Below are positions 12,901 through 36,423 of a stretch of 64,000 bases of DNA, piece after piece. This stretch comes from Euleptes europaea (taxonomy: Eukaryota; Chordata; Lepidosauria; Squamata; Sphaerodactylidae). Made by a program: the position numbers and the translations under genes. The stretch spans positions 7,881,821 through 7,945,820 of the forward strand of contig NC_079312.1 in the NCBI RefSeq assembly GCF_029931775.1, written 5' to 3'. Numbering within the stretch: position 1 is the first letter of the stretch; the number at the start of each line of letters is the position of its first letter. A model generated the notes under the pieces. It was not told the origin of the DNA and did no database searches. It was given only the letters and a program-made list of their open reading frames with translations.

Positions 12901-13469
12901 GTTTGTGGTCCCCCACTACTTCAATCGCACAGTCCGTGTTGCGGTGGGGGGGTAATGCATTGCACTCTTTCACATCAAAAACATCACGGAAATCTTGGTA
13001 AGCATCAGGTAATTGGGTCGATGGTAGAGTATCGGAGGCTAAGGCCGAGGCGGGTGGAAGGACTACCGCGACCTCGTGTCGATGTTGCTCGCAATCAGGA
13101 TCGGGAAACGAGATAACATCAGCCTTCCAGTCTATGGAGGGGCCATGCCCCTTGAGCCAGTTAATTCCCAGAACAACTTCGTATCGAATAGGGGCTATGG
13201 TAAAGTCTATCTGTTCCCAATGGGAACCAATGCCCATCGCTACTCCGCGAGTGCGACGGTCAACTGGGCCCCCTTTGAAGCTACTGCCGTCCATTTGGGC
13301 GAATTGGACGGGGGCTGGTAGATTCTCGGACTTGACTTGCAGCGCTGCGAACGTGGCCTCGTTGATTAAAGAGCGCCCGCAGCCGGAATCTATGAGAGCC
13401 TTGACACGTAATTGGGGGCTCTCTTTATAGTGTTGTAATACAACGTCTACGTATACAGTATTTTTGACC

Positions 13470-25602
<12,133 letters not shown>

Positions 25603-25892
25603 CTCCTTCCTCTCCTAGTGGGTCGACTCCGACTGTGAGAAGATGCCTTTACTCACTTGGCCATGGCTTCTCCTGTGGGGGTGGAGAGACAAAAAAAGAG
25701 ATACCTGGTGGATCAGGACAAAAGTATTTCTCGTGGTTTGTAATAGCATATGGCTATGTTGCATACCAAGCTTTTTTAGATATGCCTGTTTGGCTCCTTG
25801 GGAACATTAACAGTTTCTGCCTGTCTAAAGATGTTACAAGCTTTCCTCTGATTACTTTGGGCCAATCTGTCCTGGGGGCTTCGGCTGGCTAC

Positions 25893-26060
25893 TAAGATGG
25901 AATGACATCCCCCAAGATGGAATGACAGCACCCGGGACTAGCCCAAGTGTTCTGGGACTGGAATGGCAGCCCCCCCCCCCCCAAGAGTGGAATGACAGCC
26001 CCTGGGACTAGCAGAAGTGTTTTGGGACTAGATTGACAGCCCCAGGGGTGGAATACGTGG
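25893..26060. repeat. Minisatellite, GGAATGACAGCCCC type
   Basis: Imperfect tandem units built from GGAATGACAGCCCCTGGGAC and TAGCAGAAGTGTT-like text. The same unit family occurs at 49905-50290 in a different context, inside a hAT element. Confidence 0.75.
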
Positions 26061-26194
26061 GACACAAAATGCCTCGGCTACACCGCCAGTTTTAGTTGTG
26101 GTTTTCCACGTTAAGGTGCCTAATTCTGCTGTTACTTGAACACTCAGAATACAGTTGATCATGTTCTATGTTCGGCTTCAAATTCCTTGTTGCA

Positions 26195-26381
26195 TATTAG
26201 GAGAACATTAGAAAAGCAATGCTGGATCAGACCAAGGCCCATCAAGTCCAGCAGTGTGTTCACACAGTGGCCGACTGGGTGCCTCTAGGAAACCCACAAA
26301 CAAGATGATGCAGCAGCATTCTCCTGCCTGTGTTCCAATGCACCTAATATAATAGGCACGCTCCTCTGATCCTGGAGAGAA
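26195..26381 (-). mobile_element. CR1 3' end, part 1 of a copy split by a DIRS element
   Basis: Minus-strand CR1 3' UTR text (CACTGTGTGAACACACTGCT, TTGATGGGCCTTGGTCTGAT). It joins 31945-32450 across the DIRS insertion: the phrase CCTGGAGAGAA at 26371-26381 continues as TAGGTATGCATCATC at 31945. Confidence 0.85.
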
Positions 26382-26530
26382 CGGAGCCTTGGATACTTAC
26401 CGTGAAGGCTCCTTCTCTTCTGAGGCGAAAGGCGTCTTGAGCAATGGGTTATTTTCCTTGATCCATCCGGGGAAGGCAGGACTAAAATCAAACTTCCTGT
26501 CTTCCTGGCGGGAAAATAGCCTGGAGCAGC
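26382..26530. repeat. DIRS inverted terminal repeat, 3' side
   Basis: Matches the reverse complement of 31823-31944 (for example TTGATCCATCCGGGGAAGGC and CTTCCTGGCGGGAAAATAGC). It carries some 30-40 additional outer bases that are absent from the other terminus. Confidence 0.88.
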
Positions 26531-26784
26531 CCAGTTCCCGACTAACCTAGCTCATTGGACAGGAGTTACAACCGAAAACTGATAACATAGTCAACCTGAA
26601 CATAACGTACAGATAATGACAACAGTACATGAGGGATAGAAAGGCGAAGAGACCCACCATCCCGTAAGCAGAATATATAACCCAACAATTCTAGATAGTA
26701 TAGTTGTTACTGCTACTCTTTTTGGTATGTACCCTATGCTGAATGAAGTTTCCCTTAATGTCCGTTTCGTTCTATGGGTGGGCA

Positions 26785-26885
26785 AGATGCCCTTTGCCTC
26801 AGGAGAGAAGGAGCCTTCACGGTAAGTATTCAAGGCTCCGTTCTCCTCTGAGGCTCCAGGCGTCTTGAGCAATGGGACCTTCAAG
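26785..26885. repeat. DIRS internal complementary region
   Basis: The left half (GGAGCCTTCACGGTAAGTAT, then AAGGCTCCGTTCTC) is complementary to the outer end of the 3' terminal repeat. The right half (CTCCTCTGAGGCTCCAGGCG) matches the outer end of the 5' terminal repeat. The two meet exactly as the ends would in a circular intermediate. In DIRS elements this region templates restoration of the termini. Confidence 0.88.
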
Positions 26886-26939
26886 AGCTCCCAAAAGGGT
26901 GGGCAAAGAAACTTCCTAGACAACCTGTTGTAACACCCT

Positions 26940-27881
26940 TCAGCCGAAGGATGCTTGTGCGGAAGACCATGTGTTGATTTTGTAATGCTTAATAAAAGTA
27001 GAGACCGTGGACCAGGTTGCTGCCCTACAAATCTCTTCTAGTGGAGCCTGCTTGTTAAAGGCGGCTGTGGTTGCTGCACTACGAAGGGAGTGAGCGGTTA
27101 TGCCCTCCGGAACAGGCGTACCGGTGGCCTTGTAAGCCTCAACAATGCAGAGTCTGAGAGTGTAGCTGATTGCCGCTGTTGACATGCGTTTGCCCCTAGT
27201 GGGGTTGGAAATGCCTATGAACAAGTAATCCGATTCCCTGAATTCTGCTGTCCTACGGATAAATATTTTAAGCGTTCTCCTAAGATCTAGGGAATGCCAG
27301 GCGCGTTCCTTGGCGCAGGAGGGCTTTGGACAAAAGGAAGGCAAGTTGATTTCTTGAGAGGAGTGGAAGGAGGAGCTTACTTTTGGACGAAAGGTCGGAT
27401 CCGGCCTTAAGACCACTTTGAACCTGTGAAAGACACAGAGACCTTCCCTGATAGACAAAGCCCTAATTTCCGAAACCCTCCTAGCAGAGGTGATGGCTAC
27501 CAAGAATAGGACCTTCATACGCAGGAGTTTTAAGGGTACTGAGTCTAAAGGTTCAAATGGGGCAGATGTCAGTGCATTAAGAACTAGATTAAGGCTCCAT
27601 GACGGAAATCTGTGTGAGACCGGTGGTTGGGTTTGAGACACCCCTTTCAGGAAGGCTACTATATGCTTGTGTCTGGAAGTGGAAAATCCTTCTAAGGTGG
27701 GGATTACTGTGGCAATTGCAGCTATTTGTCTCCTCAAGGTAGAGGCTGATAGTTTTAGACGTACTCCCTCTTGGAGGAACTCAAGAACCCCTTGTACGCC
27801 TGGGTTCAACGGGTCGATCTTTTTTCTCCTTGCCCAGCTTTCCAGGAGGCATTGCTTATGCGCTGAGTGCTTGGACGTCAC
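26940..27881 (-). CDS. DIRS tyrosine recombinase region
   Basis: An uninterrupted frame of 313 codons with the tyrosine-recombinase signature: first Arg in SARRVSEIRAL, the H-x-x-R box ITAHSLRSAATTAAF, and the C-terminal Tyr in TFIKHYKIN. DIRS recombinases insert a circular DNA copy. It is part of a fossil element and I make no claim of activity. Confidence 0.88.
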   Translation of the reverse strand: MTSKHSAHKQCLLESWARRKKIDPLNPGVQGVLEFLQEGVRLKLSASTLRRQIAAIATVIPTLEGFSTSRHKHIVAFLKGVSQTQPPVSHRFPSWSLNLVLNALTSAPFEPLDSVPLKLLRMKVLFLVAITSARRVSEIRALSIREGLCVFHRFKVVLRPDPTFRPKVSSSFHSSQEINLPSFCPKPSCAKERAWHSLDLRRTLKIFIRRTAEFRESDYLFIGISNPTRGKRMSTAAISYTLRLCIVEAYKATGTPVPEGITAHSLRSAATTAAFNKQAPLEEICRAATWSTVSTFIKHYKINTWSSAQASFG

Positions 27882-30043
27882 GCCTCCATAATAGTGTCTG
27901 CGCCCTCCTGTGAGTAACCTTTATCTAAGAGGAGTCCCCGTTCAATAGCCATGCGGTTAAGCAAAACCACGCAGGGTCTGGGTGTACTAAGGGCCCCTGC
28001 CAAAGTGTTCCCCAGTGTGTTGGGATTTTCCAGGGTTCCTGCACTGACATTTGTAGAAGTGTTGCAAACCATGGTCTGTGGGGCCAGAAGGGGGCAATGA
28101 ATATGACCTTGGCTCTTTCTTTCTGTATCTTTCTCAGCACCTTTGGTATTATTGGTAGAGGGGGAAAGGCATACATCAGGCCCGTGGGCCATGGAGTGGT
28201 GAGGGCGTCTGTCCCTTCCGCCTTCTGATGGAAGTAGCGGGTGAAAAATCTTGGTAGTCTGTTGTTTTCGCCTGAGGCGAATAAATCTACCTGTGGTACA
28301 CCAAACTTGGAAGTAACGAGCTGAAAGACATCTAGTTCTAGAGACCACTCTCCCTCGTCTACGGTTTGGCGGCTGAGCCAGTCCGCCTGGACGTTGAGGG
28401 CTCCCTTTATGTGTTCTGCTCTGATCGAATGTAGGTGTATTTGTGCCCAGGTGAACAGTGCCACTGCTTCCAGATGTAGGGAGGATGATCTCGTCCCTCC
28501 CTGTTTGTTGATGTGTGCCTTTGTAGTGGTGTTGTCGGTCCTCACGAGGACATGATGCCCTCGGAGGGAATCGGAGAATTCCATTAGGGCTAATCTGACT
28601 GCTCTCAGCTCCAGAATATTGATGTGGAGCTTTGTCTCGTGTGGTGACCATCGCCCCTGGGCTATGCGTGTGTTGAGGGTGGCACCCCTCCAGACTGGCA
28701 TCTGTGAACACCTGTAATGGCTCGTCATGGATGTACTGACTGGCTCTCTGTAGATTTGACTTGTGTCTCCACCATAGCAATCCCTGCTTTGTTTTCTGGG
28801 TAAGAGGGACAAGTTTGTCCCTTTTCCTGGCTATATCCTTTTGGAAGCACCTTAGTAGCCATATTAGAGGTCTTGAATGAAAGCGTGCCCATGGGACCAC
28901 TGCTATACAAGAGATCATTAGTCCCAGGAGTCTCGCCAGCCGCATTAGGCGTGCTGATCGTGCTTTTATGACTGCGGATGTCAAGGTGATGATCTTGGAA
29001 ATTCGCTCTGGGGGAAGGGATAAGGTATTTGCCTGAGAATCTATTCGGACTCCTAAGTGAATCAGGGAGCGAGAGGGTGTGAGAGAGCTCTTTTTGAAAC
29101 TGATTAAGTACCCTTGCCGTTGGAGAGACTGCATTACCATGGATGTATGTTGGAGAGACTGAGGCCTGGATTGGGCACAGATCAGGATGTCTTCCAGGTA
29201 CGGATGTACCTGGATTCCGTCCTGTCTGATGATCGCGACAATGGTCACGAGGATATTCGTAAAGGCCCTCAGGGCGGAAGCCAACCCGAATGGGAGGGCC
29301 CTGAATTGAAAGTGGAGCCGGCCAATTGCAAACCTGAGAGAGCGTCTGTGATGTGGATGGATAGGGACATGCAGGTACGCTTCTGTTAAATCTACTGCTG
29401 TCATAAATGTGTTTGGACATAGGGATTCCACTATAGAGCGGAGCGTCTCCATTCTGAAATGTTTGCGAATGATTCTCCTGTTTACATACTTGAGATCCAA
29501 AATGGCTCTCCAGTCCCCGTTTTTCTTCGGGACGGTGAAAAATATGGAGTAGACCCCTTGATGTCTCTCCTGCATGGGTACTTGCTCTATGGCCCTGATA
29601 TGTTGGAGATGCTGAATGGCCCTGAATGTTCTGTCTCGTTTCTCCCTCTTGAGAGAAATTGGGGAGATGAATCGGTCTCGTGGTTTGGTTGAGAATTCCA
29701 GAAGGTAACCCTCTGTTATTATCCTGGAAACCCAGTTGTCGGGGTTGGAGGCCAACCACACATTCTTGAAGAATTGAAGTCTCTCCCCTATGCCCGTGAG
29801 CTGGGCGTCACTGGGTGCTGGATTTGGAGAACTTGTCTCCTTTGTCAGTTCTGTTATTGCTTTGAGGTCTTTGGAACCTGCCGCCTCTGCGGAAGGATCG
29901 AAAGTTAGTGTTCCATGATCCTCTCCTATATTCTGGTCTGCCCCTGTTAGAGGGGCGAAAGGAACGAAAGGGCTGGTAATTAACGGATCTCTGTTCCTTA
30001 TGTAACTGCCGGGGCATGACATGCTTCTTATCTTTTGTCTCAA
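27882..30043 (-). pseudogene. DIRS reverse transcriptase / RNase H region
   Basis: The RT palm blocks are recognisable (VPKKNGDWRAILDLKYVNRR, LTEAYLHVPIHPHHRR, FQFRALPFGLASA). An RNase H part follows (LELRAVRLALMEFSD, then HVLVRTDNTTTKAHINKQGG). The order and text match DIRS-clade elements of fish, frogs and lizards. The region is interrupted. Confidence 0.85.
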
Positions 30044-31600
30044 TTAGTATTTTTTTTAAACTTTTCTCCGAAGAGCTTTTCCCCTTGAATAGGATATGCC
30101 ATAAGGGTGGTTTTGGCCCTAAAGTCCGCTGGCCACACTCTTAACCAGAGGGCCCGTCTGATAGCAGTAACTGAGGCCATGGAGCGGGCCGTGAAAGAAA
30201 CAGAGTCTAATGAGGCGTCAGCCATTAGACTGACTGCGCTTAGGACTCTCTCTAGGCCACCAATAACTCTGATATTGTCATCTGGAACCAACTGGATTAA
30301 TTTCCTGACCCATAGGAAGGAGGCTCTCGCGAATATAGACATGGTAGCATTTGCCTGAATAGATAAGGCAGCAGCCTCATGGGCTTTTCTGGCTAGGGAG
30401 TCAGACTTTCTGTCAAGCTGGTCCCTCAGCGTACCCACACCATCCTCTGGTACTAGACCTGGATTTTGTAAATCAGCTACTTGAGCGTCCACGAGAGGTA
30501 CTTTAAGCAATGACATAGCATGTGGTGCCAAGGAGTAAAGCTTTTTAATTGTTTTGTGGCTGATGGATTATCCCATTCCTCCCTGACCGTTCTGGAAAAC
30601 AGGTAGGGAAAAGGGACTACATTGTTAGAGGCTTTCTTACGTGGGAAACATTCCTTAACCCCTTGTTTTAGTTTAGGAACGTTTTCCTCAGGGGAGGTTC
30701 ATTTAATTCTAAGGCCAGGATTGCTTTGGCTAATAAGCCCTGGTAGTCTTCCCCATTGAAGAGCCTATTGGGTTGTTCATCTGAATGTGAGGACTCGTCA
30801 TCGGAGTCAAATTCGCCCTCCTCTAGCTCTGGATCTGACTCAGTGGATAAGGAAGATTCCAACTGTTTAGAACGGGTTTCAGTGCCCTTGGATTTTAATG
30901 CGGCCTTGGTTGGCCATTGTGTTGGAGCAGAGGCCTGAGCCTGAACCTGGGCCGGATTCGCCTGACTCGGGCCGGGTTCTCCCCCTGAATTGTCCCTAGA
31001 ACATTGAGAAAAGGAATTGGAAGGAGAGCCCACGGGAGGGGGGAAGAGGGGGACCCGCCCATGGAAAGGGGGAGGAATCCTGTATTGGTAAGCCTGGAAG
31101 GCTTGCCATTGCCTTTGCAGTGCATAATTTATCATATCATCGGTTTCCTGTTGAGTAAAATGGCGGCTTCCCGCCTCTTCAAGAGAGGGGGGGGGTACGT
31201 TACCAACTCCAGGCCGGGAGAAAGCGTCCACTGGAAACGCGGAGACAACCGCTTAACTAGTCGTGGGTGATCTCTCTGCTGCGGCTGCAGGGGAAGCAGG
31301 AGGCTTTTTTCTCCCTTTCATTTTGTGGCCGATCGCTTTTGAAGTGCCTGCAGGCTTGGAACCGCGCCTCTTCCTCCCGGTTCCATGTCTTGCCGGCGCG
31401 GTCTTTCGCTCCTTATTAGGCGCTGCCTGCTGTGACTCGGCCTCCGCGCTTGCCAGCGCGTTCTCAATCTTGTTCCCTAAGGGCTCGCTATTGCAGCCGT
31501 TGGGAGAATTAGGGAGGTTTTGTGCTGATTGTACCAGTCCTAGCTGGTAATCCTCGACAGATAACAAATCGTCCTCCCGAGGATTAATGGCGTCCGCCAT
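30044..31600 (-). pseudogene. DIRS gag-like region
   Basis: Low-complexity acidic and Pro-rich N-terminal text (ESDPELEEGEFDSDDESSHS) is followed by a helical part (AHEAAALSIQANATMSIFAR). This resembles the ORF1/gag of DIRS1-like elements. It is interrupted. Confidence 0.7.
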
Positions 31601-31822
31601 CTTGGATCGCCCTCCCGATCCCCTCAGCTAACAGAAAAAACACCCAGCCGAAGGTTAGAGATACACACGGGGAAAGTTGGGAGGGTAGAGAACACAGGGG
31701 ACTTAGAAAGGATAGAATTAGAAATTATAAGACAGGAAGGAAAAGAACTAAGGCTAAACTATATTGACTGAGCGCAGAGCTGCGTCAGAAACCTACTTTC
31801 CCCATACGAAGGCAGGAGGAAA

Positions 31823-31944
31823 CTGGGCTGCTCCAGGCTATTTTCCCGCCAGGAAGACAGGAAGTTTGATTTTAGTCCTGCCTTCCCCGGATGGATCAAG
31901 GAAAATAACTCATTGCTCAAGACGCCTGGAGCCTCAGAGGAGAA
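31823..31944. repeat. DIRS inverted terminal repeat, 5' side
   Basis: Reverse-complement partner of the repeat at 26382-26530. The element ends at GAGAA followed directly by CR1 sequence. Confidence 0.88.
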
Positions 31945-32450
31945 TAGGTATGCATCATCAATTTTAACTAGTAGCCATGAATACCCCTCTGCTCCATGAA
32001 CATGTCCACTCCCCTCTTAAAGCTTTCCAAGTTGGCAGCCATCACCACATCCTGGGGCAGAGAGTTCCACAATTTAACTGCTCATTGTGTGAGGAAATAT
32101 TTCCTTTTATCAGTTTTGAATCTCTCACCCTCCAGCTTCAGCAGATGACCCCACATCCTAGTATTATGAGAGCGGGAGAAAAGCTTCTCCCTGTCCACTC
32201 TCCCTGTCCCATGCATCATTTTATAGACCTCTACCCAGTCTGCCCCTTAACTGCCTTCTTTCAAGCCAAACAGCCCTAAGCGTTTTAACTGCTTCTCATA
32301 GGGCAGTTGCTCTAGTCCCCTGATCATTTTGTTTGCTCTTTTCTGCACCTTCTCAAGTTCTGCAAGATCCTTTCTTAGGTGTGGTGACCAGAACTGAACA
32401 CAGGATTCCAAGTGTGGTCTCACCACAGATTTGTACAAGGGCAGTATGAC
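31945..32450 (-). mobile_element. CR1 ORF2 end, part 2 of the copy split by DIRS
   Basis: The minus strand encodes SVVRPHLESCVQFWSPHLRK then QKRANKMIRGLEQLPYEKQL, the CR1 ORF2 C-terminus, followed toward 31945 by CR1 3' UTR. It was continuous with 26195-26381 before the DIRS insertion. Confidence 0.88.
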
Positions 32451-33620
32451 ATCAGCAGTGCATTTTTATCTTGTTGCTGTAAAATTATATAAAATTATTA
32501 CAATTAAATACTTTTATTTCCTAGAGTGGATATTTCCTATATTTTCCTATTGCACGTTATTTTTCTGAATAGGGCATCCATGTTCTCTTGTTCCTATTGC
32601 TGTATAGTTGGGACATATTGAGAAAATGTGGCCCCAGGAGCATAAAACATATTTTCATTTTAGCTCTTGGTTTGAGAAATATAGTGATTAGCTAAAACAA
32701 CTGAAATATAGTGAAACGTTGTATGTAGTATAACATAACAGCATTATTTTTAAATTTCTCAATTTGATTTTAGCCAGTCCCCCTCTACGTCTACCTAATT
32801 TTTTGTATGGGTTCTGTCACTGAAGAAGCTCAATACGTTTCGGTAATAAAACATTTTTTAATCATCTTGCTTGTTCATGATTACAGAATATTACCTAACC
32901 CCTGTCCCGTGTTGGCCATCCCAATGTCCCGTTTTTGTCTCAAGGAAGTATGGTCAGCCTATCTATCGATGCATATTGTTCGTTACACCAGCTCCCTTTG
33001 GCATTTTCTCAAGGAACCTTGCCTGTCAGCCTTCTTCCCCATAACATTCCACCCCAGGAGGGCAGAGGGTAAACAAAGCAGGGATTAGATATAAAATCTA
33101 ATATAGAAGAGGATTGATTCATAATCTAATACACCATGTCCCGTATCGCCTCAACTGTCTCCCAAAGAGCAAAGGAGATGGCTGCGGTGCCTGTGATCCT
33201 GATGGGAGGGAGGGAAGGAAAGGCCTGCTGGGGCAAGGCTGCCAAGAAGCATGGGGCAAAATTCTCCTGCCCCTCCTGAACCTTGGCCCATCAGCTCCTG
33301 CCCCAGTCTAAAGTGGCTAGAAGGGCCCTTTCGTATTCATGTCTCCTGCGGGTCTTAATCCCTGGCTTTTTGCCCTTTGGGGACGTCATTGTTTAGCACA
33401 AAGCAGCTCTTTCTGGCCCAGGAAGGCGTAGGTGAGCTGCGGGGGAAGGGGATTCATTGCTTCCCCTTCCTTTCGCAACTCATTGGGTCCAGCACAGCGG
33501 AGCCTGGCCCTACCTTTCTCCCCCACCCCCCATAAGAGGGCCCACCCAGACCCTCCCCGGCCCCTCCCTCCCTCCCAACCCTCCCTACAAATCTGGATCA
33601 CTCGCGAGGCCTCCGCGATG
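32451..33620. other. Gene-free first-intron / upstream stretch
   Basis: AT-rich to about 33100, with a GTTTCGGTAATAAAAC-type old repeat near 32840, then rising GC toward the promoter block. No gene, RNA or classified element supported. Confidence 0.4.
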
Positions 33621-34988
33621 CAGGGAAGGGGGCTGCATCTCTCCCCCCCCCCCACATCCTTTTGCAGAGAGGAGGGGGGGAAGAGGGGCGCAAGACGGAG
33701 CAGCCCCCGAGGCTCTTCGGAGGGGGCTCTCTCGGATCGGGACCCGCCTCTGACCTCCCTGGCCTTTCCCTCTCACCCCCGCCCCACATCCCCCGGCCCC
33801 GGCCCCCCTCCCCGGATCCCCCCTGGACTCACCCGGAAGGAGCTGACGGGCGAGAGCGACAAAGGCCGCCATTCCCACGGTGGGCGGGTGGGCATGCCGG
33901 AAGGAAGGAAGGAAGTTGACGGGCTTCCCCGGCGGCCCCTCTAGGACGTGGGACTCGCTGGCCTCGGTTTCTGCGGGGCGGAGACGGCCGGCAGGGGGAG
34001 CCCTCCGCCCACTCTGCCTGGGCTGGGCTGGGCTGGGCTGCTTGTGGAGGCCGGAAACGTTTGGGGGAACATCTGGGGAAGCTGGAGGACCCCCCCCAGC
34101 CCCCCAGCCCCGCCTAACCTCTGGAAGCGGGAGATGCGGCCTTTCCCCAAGCAGGCTCCAGCCCCCCTGTTCCCTGGCTCAGATTCACTGGCCTTCGTGG
34201 GAGCCCCGAAGGAGGAGGGGAGCTGGCAAGCAGAGGCCCCCTTTCTCCTTGGGGACTTTATTTTCTCCAACAAATGGGAAGCTCCCCCCCCCCCACGTTA
34301 GACCCAGGCAAAGATGGTCTGATTTGGAGGCTGGTGGCAATGGAGGCGAGACTCTACAGGCCTTCAGACCCCCTGCCAATGAAGAGGTCTTCTTGAGCGT
34401 GATGGATGCATCCTGGCATAATATTCTAGATAGCAGCAGTGGAGGAGGAAGATCCGGAGGAAGCAACTGTGCTGACAACAGTTATCCTTCTAGGAGGAAA
34501 ATCTGGCCAAACTCCACTTTAGGGGCTACTCCTCGGGGACAGAGGCCCCCCGCCCCCCAAAGTATGGCGAGGACATGGAGCTATCGGGATGGCCCACCCG
34601 GGGTGGGGCCTCATTCATCATACTGATCTGTTCAGGTTTTTCATAGCTCCCCCCAAAGTAGTTGCTTTGCAAAACAAAACAAAACCACCAGATTTGCAAC
34701 CTAAAGCGCGGCTGTTTACAGCACTGGTCAAAAACACTTTTAGCAGCTCGTATACAAGCTCGCCCCTTAGAACTGCATGCTCAGGCAGACTCACAGGGGT
34801 TCACAAGGATACAATTTGCCTTCTGCTGCCAGGACATCAGGAGGAGCCTTTTCCATCCTCCTGGAGAACTGCAGCATCTCTCTTCTGCACCCTCCCCCAG
34901 AGGTGGATCAGTTGTGAAACTGATGATACGTAAGCGTCAGGGTCCCTAATCCTGGAGGGGCCCCCTGAAGCAATTTAAAAAAAAAAAA
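33621..34988. repeat. CpG-rich promoter block, copy 2
   Basis: Near-identical to 451-1816 in the same orientation, with only scattered substitutions and small indels. It stops at the same A-run. This copy lies directly upstream of the intact SCAN-KRAB gene, so it is the best candidate for that gene's promoter. Confidence 0.8.
33833..34060 (-). other. Probable 5' UTR exon and promoter of the SCAN-KRAB gene
   Basis: Minus-strand donor GG|GTGAGT ends the exon at 33833. The next good minus-strand acceptor that leads into an open frame is that of the SCAN exon at 25614. There is no TATA box; the CpG-rich context is typical of KRAB zinc-finger promoters. The 5' limit is not determined. Confidence 0.55.
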
Positions 34989-34999
34989 GCTCAAAGAAA

Positions 35000-35200
35000 T
35001 ACCTGGAGATTTTTCGGGGTGGATCCTGGGGAGGCGAGGGACTTCGATAGATAGGTAGAATGCCATAGAGTCCACCTTCCAACTCAGCCATTTGCTCCAA
35101 GGGAACTTATCTCCGTTTTCTGGAGCCCAGTTGTAATTCCGGGAGATCTCCAGCCCTACTAGAAAACCCGGGAAAATAGGGAGGGGGGAACCCACTGTCC
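35000..35200. mobile_element. Unclassified short repeat (CCTGGAGATTT / GGAGATCTCCAGCC type)
   Basis: It begins ACCTGGAGATTT and ends with the near-palindrome GGGAGATCTCCAGCC, a common squamate short element, probably a hAT-like miniature transposon. The duplicated copy is at 52640-52800. The left edge of the A/B segmental duplication lies in it. Confidence 0.5.
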
Positions 35201-35389
35201 CTGTAGTGAAATGTAATCTTAATTAAGGGATTGGAACAGGGGAAGAGCAACGAAAAAGGAAGTTACAAGGAGACTTGAGGGAGATGGAGCAAGCAGGAGG
35301 ACCTGTTGACTTTCCTTTGTGTTATAGAAGTTCAATAAATACTTTGTTGGACCAATACCTGAAGTCCCCTCTTGCACTTCCACTTTCCC

Positions 35390-35880
35390 CCTCCTTTTCT
35401 TGCAACTCCCTTTCTGCCCAAATGCATTTTAAAACTCATCAGGTTTTTGCAGCGACCGGCTGTGTGTAGGAGGAGGAGTTGGTGCTTTTGCTGCTGCTGC
35501 TGCTGCTGGCCTGCGTGGGAAGATCCCCGGCTCCTTTCCCACGGGGGGGGGGGCGAGGCAGGAAGGTCTCCGCGGCTCCTGATTGGCTCCCTTTGCAGGA
35601 AGAGGCAGCTTCCCAGCCCAGGGGAAATCCCTGCTGGGCCAGAGCTTTTGAGTTAGGTGCTCTAATGGTTAAAACAGGCGAGTTCAAAGTGCCTAGAGAG
35701 GAAGGAAACTGGGGGGCGGGGGGGTGTTATTTGCAGGCCCCCCTTCCTGCTCCAGCCCCTTTCTCATTTTGCAAAGACCTGTGAACGGGAGCTGTGGAGG
35801 TTGCAGTTAGAAACCCTGTTTGGAGACGCAGAGTTTTAAGGTGCAATGGGGTGGGTGGGGGGTGTCTTTCTTAGGGGGAG
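35390..35880 (+). promoter_or_regulatory. Probable promoter / first-exon region of gene A
   Basis: A GC-rich block conserved at 52860-53340, holding an inverted CCAAT box (CTGATTGGCTCC) near 35580 and a candidate donor (GAGTTTTAAG|GTGCAA) near 35840 that both copies share. It lies just after the minus-oriented SCAN-KRAB promoter, so the two start regions are back to back. There is no direct evidence for a start site. Confidence 0.45.
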
Positions 35881-36318
35881 GAGAAATTAAAGCGAGAGAG
35901 AGAGAGATAGAAATGGGGCGGTGGAGGATGCAATCTGATGAAAAACTGCCTGGCACGTGTGTTTGCATAACATAGCTTTGTTTGGAAAATTAAATGATCA
36001 GATTAGATTTGCAGCAAATCAAGTGAGTGGTGCAGATCTTTTTTATGGTGTTGGAAATCTGAATATATTTTCTTGGCAGTCTAAAATACCCCTTTTCCCA
36101 TTCTTTATTTGTGTGTGTGTGTGTGTGTGCCAAGACTTCGTTGCATATCAGTAATAGTAAACTTCACTCCAGACGGTGCAGCGAGTTAAAAGTTTTATTA
36201 AGAAAGCAAAACGAGTTCAGTAGGTCCTAAGGTCAGAATACAGATGGGGGAAATACTGGTCATCTTTATAGGGAACATACAATAGAACTATTGTCGAAGG
36301 CTTTCACGGTCTGAGTTC

Positions 36319-36404
36319 ATTGGTTCTTGTAGGTTATCCGGGCTGCCAAGAAAAAAAATACCAAGACCACGGTCACACAGCCCGGATAACCTACAAGAAC
36401 CAAT
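36319..36404. repeat. 27-bp inverted repeat (hairpin)
   Basis: Arms 36319-36345 and 36378-36404 are perfect reverse complements around a 32-base loop (core GTAGGTTATCCGGGCTG). The arms match one end of a common dispersed squamate repeat (GAAGGCTTTCACGGTC...). It looks like that repeat folded back on itself. Confidence 0.75.
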
Positions 36405-36423
36405 ACAATAGAATTGATTACAC

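Larger units (their letters stand above)
26382..31944 (-). mobile_element. DIRS-type tyrosine-recombinase retrotransposon, near-complete fossil
   Basis: This 5.56-kb element has inverted terminal repeats rather than direct LTRs. Between them on the minus strand lie a gag-like region, reverse transcriptase/RNase H and a tyrosine recombinase. An internal complementary region near the 3' side copies sequence from both termini, the hallmark of DIRS. It sits in a CR1 with no target-site duplication, only a shared GAGAA at both junctions, as expected for recombinase-mediated insertion. Large frames remain open while others are interrupted, so it looks nearly whole but inactive. It lies in the first intron of the SCAN-KRAB gene, in the same orientation. 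Confidence 0.92.

Noticed and set aside
27667-29692. Plus-strand open frames inside the DIRS element
   Set aside because: They are antisense to the recombinase and reverse transcriptase regions and show no domain of their own.
26382-31944. A new mobile system with an integrase-like gene but no LTRs
   Set aside because: The tyrosine recombinase, inverted termini and internal complementary region place it in the known DIRS order.
36107-36260. A/T-rich piece with TTTTATTAAG as another LTR
   Set aside because: No TG...CA ends, TATA box or target duplication could be found, so it is left unclassified.
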